A stretch of 64,000 bases of DNA, taken from positions 14,119,729-14,183,728 of the forward strand of contig CP136068.1 of NCBI GenBank assembly GCA_032622095.1, in the 5' to 3' direction. Numbering within the stretch: the first letter of the stretch is position 1; every line of letters starts with the position of its first letter. This document shows positions 60,750 to 64,000 of this stretch, piece by piece. A program made the position numbers and the translations under genes. The notes below the pieces were generated by a model. It ran no database searches, was not told the DNA's origin, and saw nothing but the letters and a program-made list of their open reading frames with translations. Origin of the DNA: Siphonodentalium dalli (taxonomy: Eukaryota > Mollusca > Scaphopoda > Gadilida > Siphonodentaliidae).

Positions 60750-62040
60750 GTAGTTGTCAGTTAATTAACTAACATGTATAATAACCAAGTGAGTCACAAT
60801 ATGCTACCTTTTCGGATAACGCAGAGAATGTTCGGGATATATGTAAAAAAATTACATTCTACAAATTTGGTTGCCATTTTGGAAGCCATCTTGAGCAATT
60901 CAGTCTATAAACACTGTAGTGTGACACATTTAAAATAGACCAAAACAATAAACACCTTTCAATCCAAAGATAGTTATATTTTACCTGAAAAAATGGTCCA
61001 AACCTGAAAAGTGAATTTTTGCCAATGTTTATGTCAAGTTTTTGAGAGAAAAATCCAATATTTTCGACGATGTCAGGGGTGACAATAGTAACAATTAACC
61101 ATGGTGCATCAGACATGTTAGTATTCAATGTATAGAATGCAGAATAGCCAATTTTATACATCAACCACAACTTGTAAGCGATTGGAGGACACGCTGGTGT
61201 AATATTTGCCATTTTCCATATTTTGGCGGCCATATTGGCAGCCATTTTGAGCCAAAGTAAGAATTTTGGTTCCAGTGATTTGGAATATTAAATAGTTAAT
61301 GATATGCCTCACTTACATTACAAACTTCTGTTCATTTCTTGTTGAAAAATGACTAGAATCCCAATTGTGATTTTTTGTGAAATTTTATACCGCATTCTGT
61401 AAAATCGAATTTGAGGGATCGGAAGGGGTTAGGATCCCAATAATTGCATATTTCGTTGCTCCAATGATCAGTTAATATACAAAACACAAAATAAAGTTGC
61501 ATTACTCAACCAGTTCCAAACAGCATGAATTGATCTAGAAGATATTTGTGAAAAAATGTTATATTTGCAACTTCCGGTGGCGATTTTGGCGGCCATCTTG
61601 GATGGTGAGTTTCAATTTTGGCTCAAAATGTGTCATTATGTCTCAGCTTCACGAAAATATATACATTTGTATACATTTTACAAGATTTTCCCGCTATAAT
61701 TTGCATAAAACTGACTTAGGGTCTGGGCTGAAAAACGGCGGCCATGATGGACGCCATCTTGTCTGGAGTCTACACGGCCACTTTTTTTCTTGTTAACATT
61801 GCTTAAAAGTTGAAGGACAAAAGGAACAAAACGAGTGGGGTGAAGTTAAGTCCCAGGGGGGTGCAAGGTTACCCCTATTAGCTCCCGGACTATAGTAACT
61901 TTACCGTTTCTGCGATACTATGTCCCAATTAGGAGATACTAAGTCCTAATTAGGAGATAATTATGTCCTAATTAGGATTTATTTTTCCTACATAGATGAC
62001 ACCAATACGCTTCCTTATAAAACAGGCTTGGTGTATGATT
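60750..62040 (+). other. Unclassified region with GGCGGCCAT-type repeats and a CCTAATTAGG array
   Basis: Motifs of the GCCATTTTGG.GGCCAT kind recur near 60870, 61210-61250, 61570-61600 and 61737-61765, suggesting an old dispersed or tandem repeat. 61921-61980 has three to four copies of a unit around TCCTAATTAGGAGATA. No exon was found. Confidence 0.6.
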
Positions 62041-64000
62041 TTTATAATTCAACTATCCAGGTACAATCAGAAAACAAGTTCAAACTTCTATTTTACTATT
62101 TAGTATATATTAGACTAGCATTTTCTGCAAAAATCCGTCACCCAAACATGAAAATGTGAACATAATGCTAGTTTTCTGTTAAGATTTTCGACGATTTTCG
62201 TTCGGCGGAATGGAGATTTTTCAAGAATGCGGATGTCATCGTCCCGTCGATAAAAACACTACTTTTACCATCAGAAAACAAGTTCAAACTTCTATTTTAC
62301 TATTTAGTATATATTAGACTAGCATTTTCTGCAAAAATCCGTCACCCAAACATGAAAATGTGAACATAATGCTAGTTTTTCTGTTAAGATTTTCGACGAT
62401 TTTCGTTCGGCGGAATGCAGATTTTTCAAGAATGGAGGTGTCATCGTCCCGTCGATAAAAACACTACTTTTACCATCAGAAAACAAGTTCAAACTTCTAT
62501 TTTACTATTTAGTATATATTAGACTAGCATTTTCTGCAAAAATCCGTCACCCAAACATGAAAATGTGAACATAATGCTAGTTTTTCTGTTAAGATTTTCG
62601 AAGATTTTCGTTCGGCGGAATGCAGATATTTCAAGAATGGAGGTGTCATCGTCCCGTCGATAAACCACTACTTTTACCATCAGAAAACAAGTTCAAACTT
62701 CTATTTTACTATTTAGTATATATTAGACTAGCATTTTCTGCAAAAATCCGTCACCCAAACATGAAAATGTGAACATAATGCTAGTTTTTCTGTTAAGATT
62801 TTCGACGATTTTCGTTCGGCGGAATGCAGATTTTTCAAGAATGGAGGTGTCATCGTCCCGTCGATAAAAACACTACTTTTACCATCAGAAAACAAGTTCA
62901 AACTTCTATTTTACTATTTAGTATATATTAGACTAGCATTTTCTGCAAAAATCCGTCACCCAAACATGAAAATGTGAACATAATGCTAGTTTTTCTGTTA
63001 AGATTTTCGACGATTTTCGTTCGGCGGAATGGAGATTTTTCAAGAATGTAGGTGTCATCGTCCCGTCGATAAAAACACTACTTTTACCATCAGAAAACAA
63101 GTTCAAACTTCTATTTTACTATTTAGTATATATTAGACTAGCATTTTCTGCAAAAATCCGTCACCCAAACATGAAAATGTGAACATAATGCTAGTTTTTC
63201 TGTTAAGATTTTCGAAGATTTTCGTTCGGCGGAATGGAGATTTTTCAAGAATGGAGGTGTCATCGTCCCGTCGATAAACCACTACTTTTACCATCAGAAA
63301 ACAAGTTCAAACTTCTATTTTACTATTTAGTATATATTAGACTAGCATTTTCTGCAAAAATCCGTCACCCAAACATGAAAATGTGAACATAATGCTAGTT
63401 TTTCTGTTAAGATTTTCGACGATTTTCGTTCGGCGGAATGGAGATTTTTCAAGAATGGAGGTGTCATCGTCCCGTCGATAAAAACACTACTTTTACCATC
63501 AGAAAACAAGTTCAAACTTCTATTTTACTATTTAGTATAAATTAGACTAGCATTTTCTGCAAAAATCCGTCACCCAAACATGAAAATGTGAACATAATGC
63601 TAGTTTTTCTGTTAAGATTTTCGACAATTTTCGTTCGGCGGAATGGAGATTTTTCAAGAATGCGGATGTCATCGTCCCGTCGATAAAAACACTACTTTTA
63701 CCATCAGAAAACAAGTTCAAACTTCTATTTTACTATTTAGTATATATTAGACTAGCATTTTCTGCAAAAATCCGTCACCCAAACATCAAAATGTGAACAT
63801 AATGCTAGTTTTTCTGTTAATATTTTCGACGATTTTCGTTCGGCGGAATGCAGATTTTTCAAGAATGCGGATGTCATCGTCCCGTCGACAAAAACACTAC
63901 TTTTATCAGCAGAAAACAAGTTCAAACTTCTATTTTACTATTTAGTATATATTAGACTAGCATTTTCTGCAAAAATCCGTCACCCAAACATGAAAATGTG
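62041..64000 (-). repeat. 205-bp satellite array, - orientation, continuing past the window
   Basis: This is the same monomer as at 52558-55068 but reverse-complemented: GTCCCGTCGA occurs at 62241, 62446, 62651, 62855, 63060, 63265, 63469, 63674 and 63879 (period 204-205). The 204-bp steps follow single-base deletions in monomers reading ATAAACCACTAC. Confidence 0.97.

Overview
The window is eukaryotic genomic DNA, AT-rich and dense in repeats, and almost certainly from an animal. The only cellular gene I can support is an M13-family (neprilysin / endothelin-converting-enzyme type) zinc metallopeptidase on the + strand. Ten short coding exons between 501 and 44831 join in consistent reading phase into 320 codons without a stop. 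They run from the middle of the M13 N-terminal domain, through the HEITH zinc site, to just before the expected second zinc motif. Both gene ends are missing: the 5' exons should lie before base 1 and the 3' exons after 44831, probably beyond 64000. The TE mix (Tx1-like and CR1/Jockey-like LINEs, Helitrons, Harbinger-like MITEs, foldback elements) suits a marine invertebrate, perhaps a lophotrochozoan. That taxonomic guess is weak.

Roughly two thirds of the 44 kb of visible gene body is identifiable transposon sequence sitting in introns. Intron 1 (641-5810) holds a 5'-truncated Tx1/L1-like LINE with an exact 17-bp target-site duplication and a Helitron of family 2. Intron 2 (5905-21047) holds a 14.3-kb block of head-to-tail non-autonomous Helitrons (family 1), one of which is interrupted by a head-to-tail Helitron dimer in the opposite orientation. 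Intron 3 (21177-25334) holds a second full-length family-2 Helitron. Intron 6 (28134-38622) holds a decayed CR1/Jockey-like LINE, an old inverted repeat and a TIR transposon with an almost perfect 8-bp duplication. Intron 7 carries a Helitron-2 end fragment. Intron 8 (39460-44107) holds a 3.9-kb foldback element with near-identical 1.66-kb arms and a perfect 8-bp target duplication.

From 44832 to the end I see no further exon. This part contains a direct duplication (45.2/47.6 kb), a second foldback element (45.98-47.56 kb), two tandem Harbinger-like MITEs sharing one TAA (48.05-51.44 kb) that each carry a ~62-bp minisatellite, a 205-bp satellite in + orientation (52.6-55.07 kb) and again in - orientation (62.04-64.0 kb, running off the window), and a 224/225-bp alternating satellite (55.07-57.66 kb).

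No rRNA, tRNA, CRISPR or bacterial-type features were seen. Promoter and polyA sites of the peptidase gene are outside the window. Calls rest on reading the sequence by eye; identities are described qualitatively and no database search was done.
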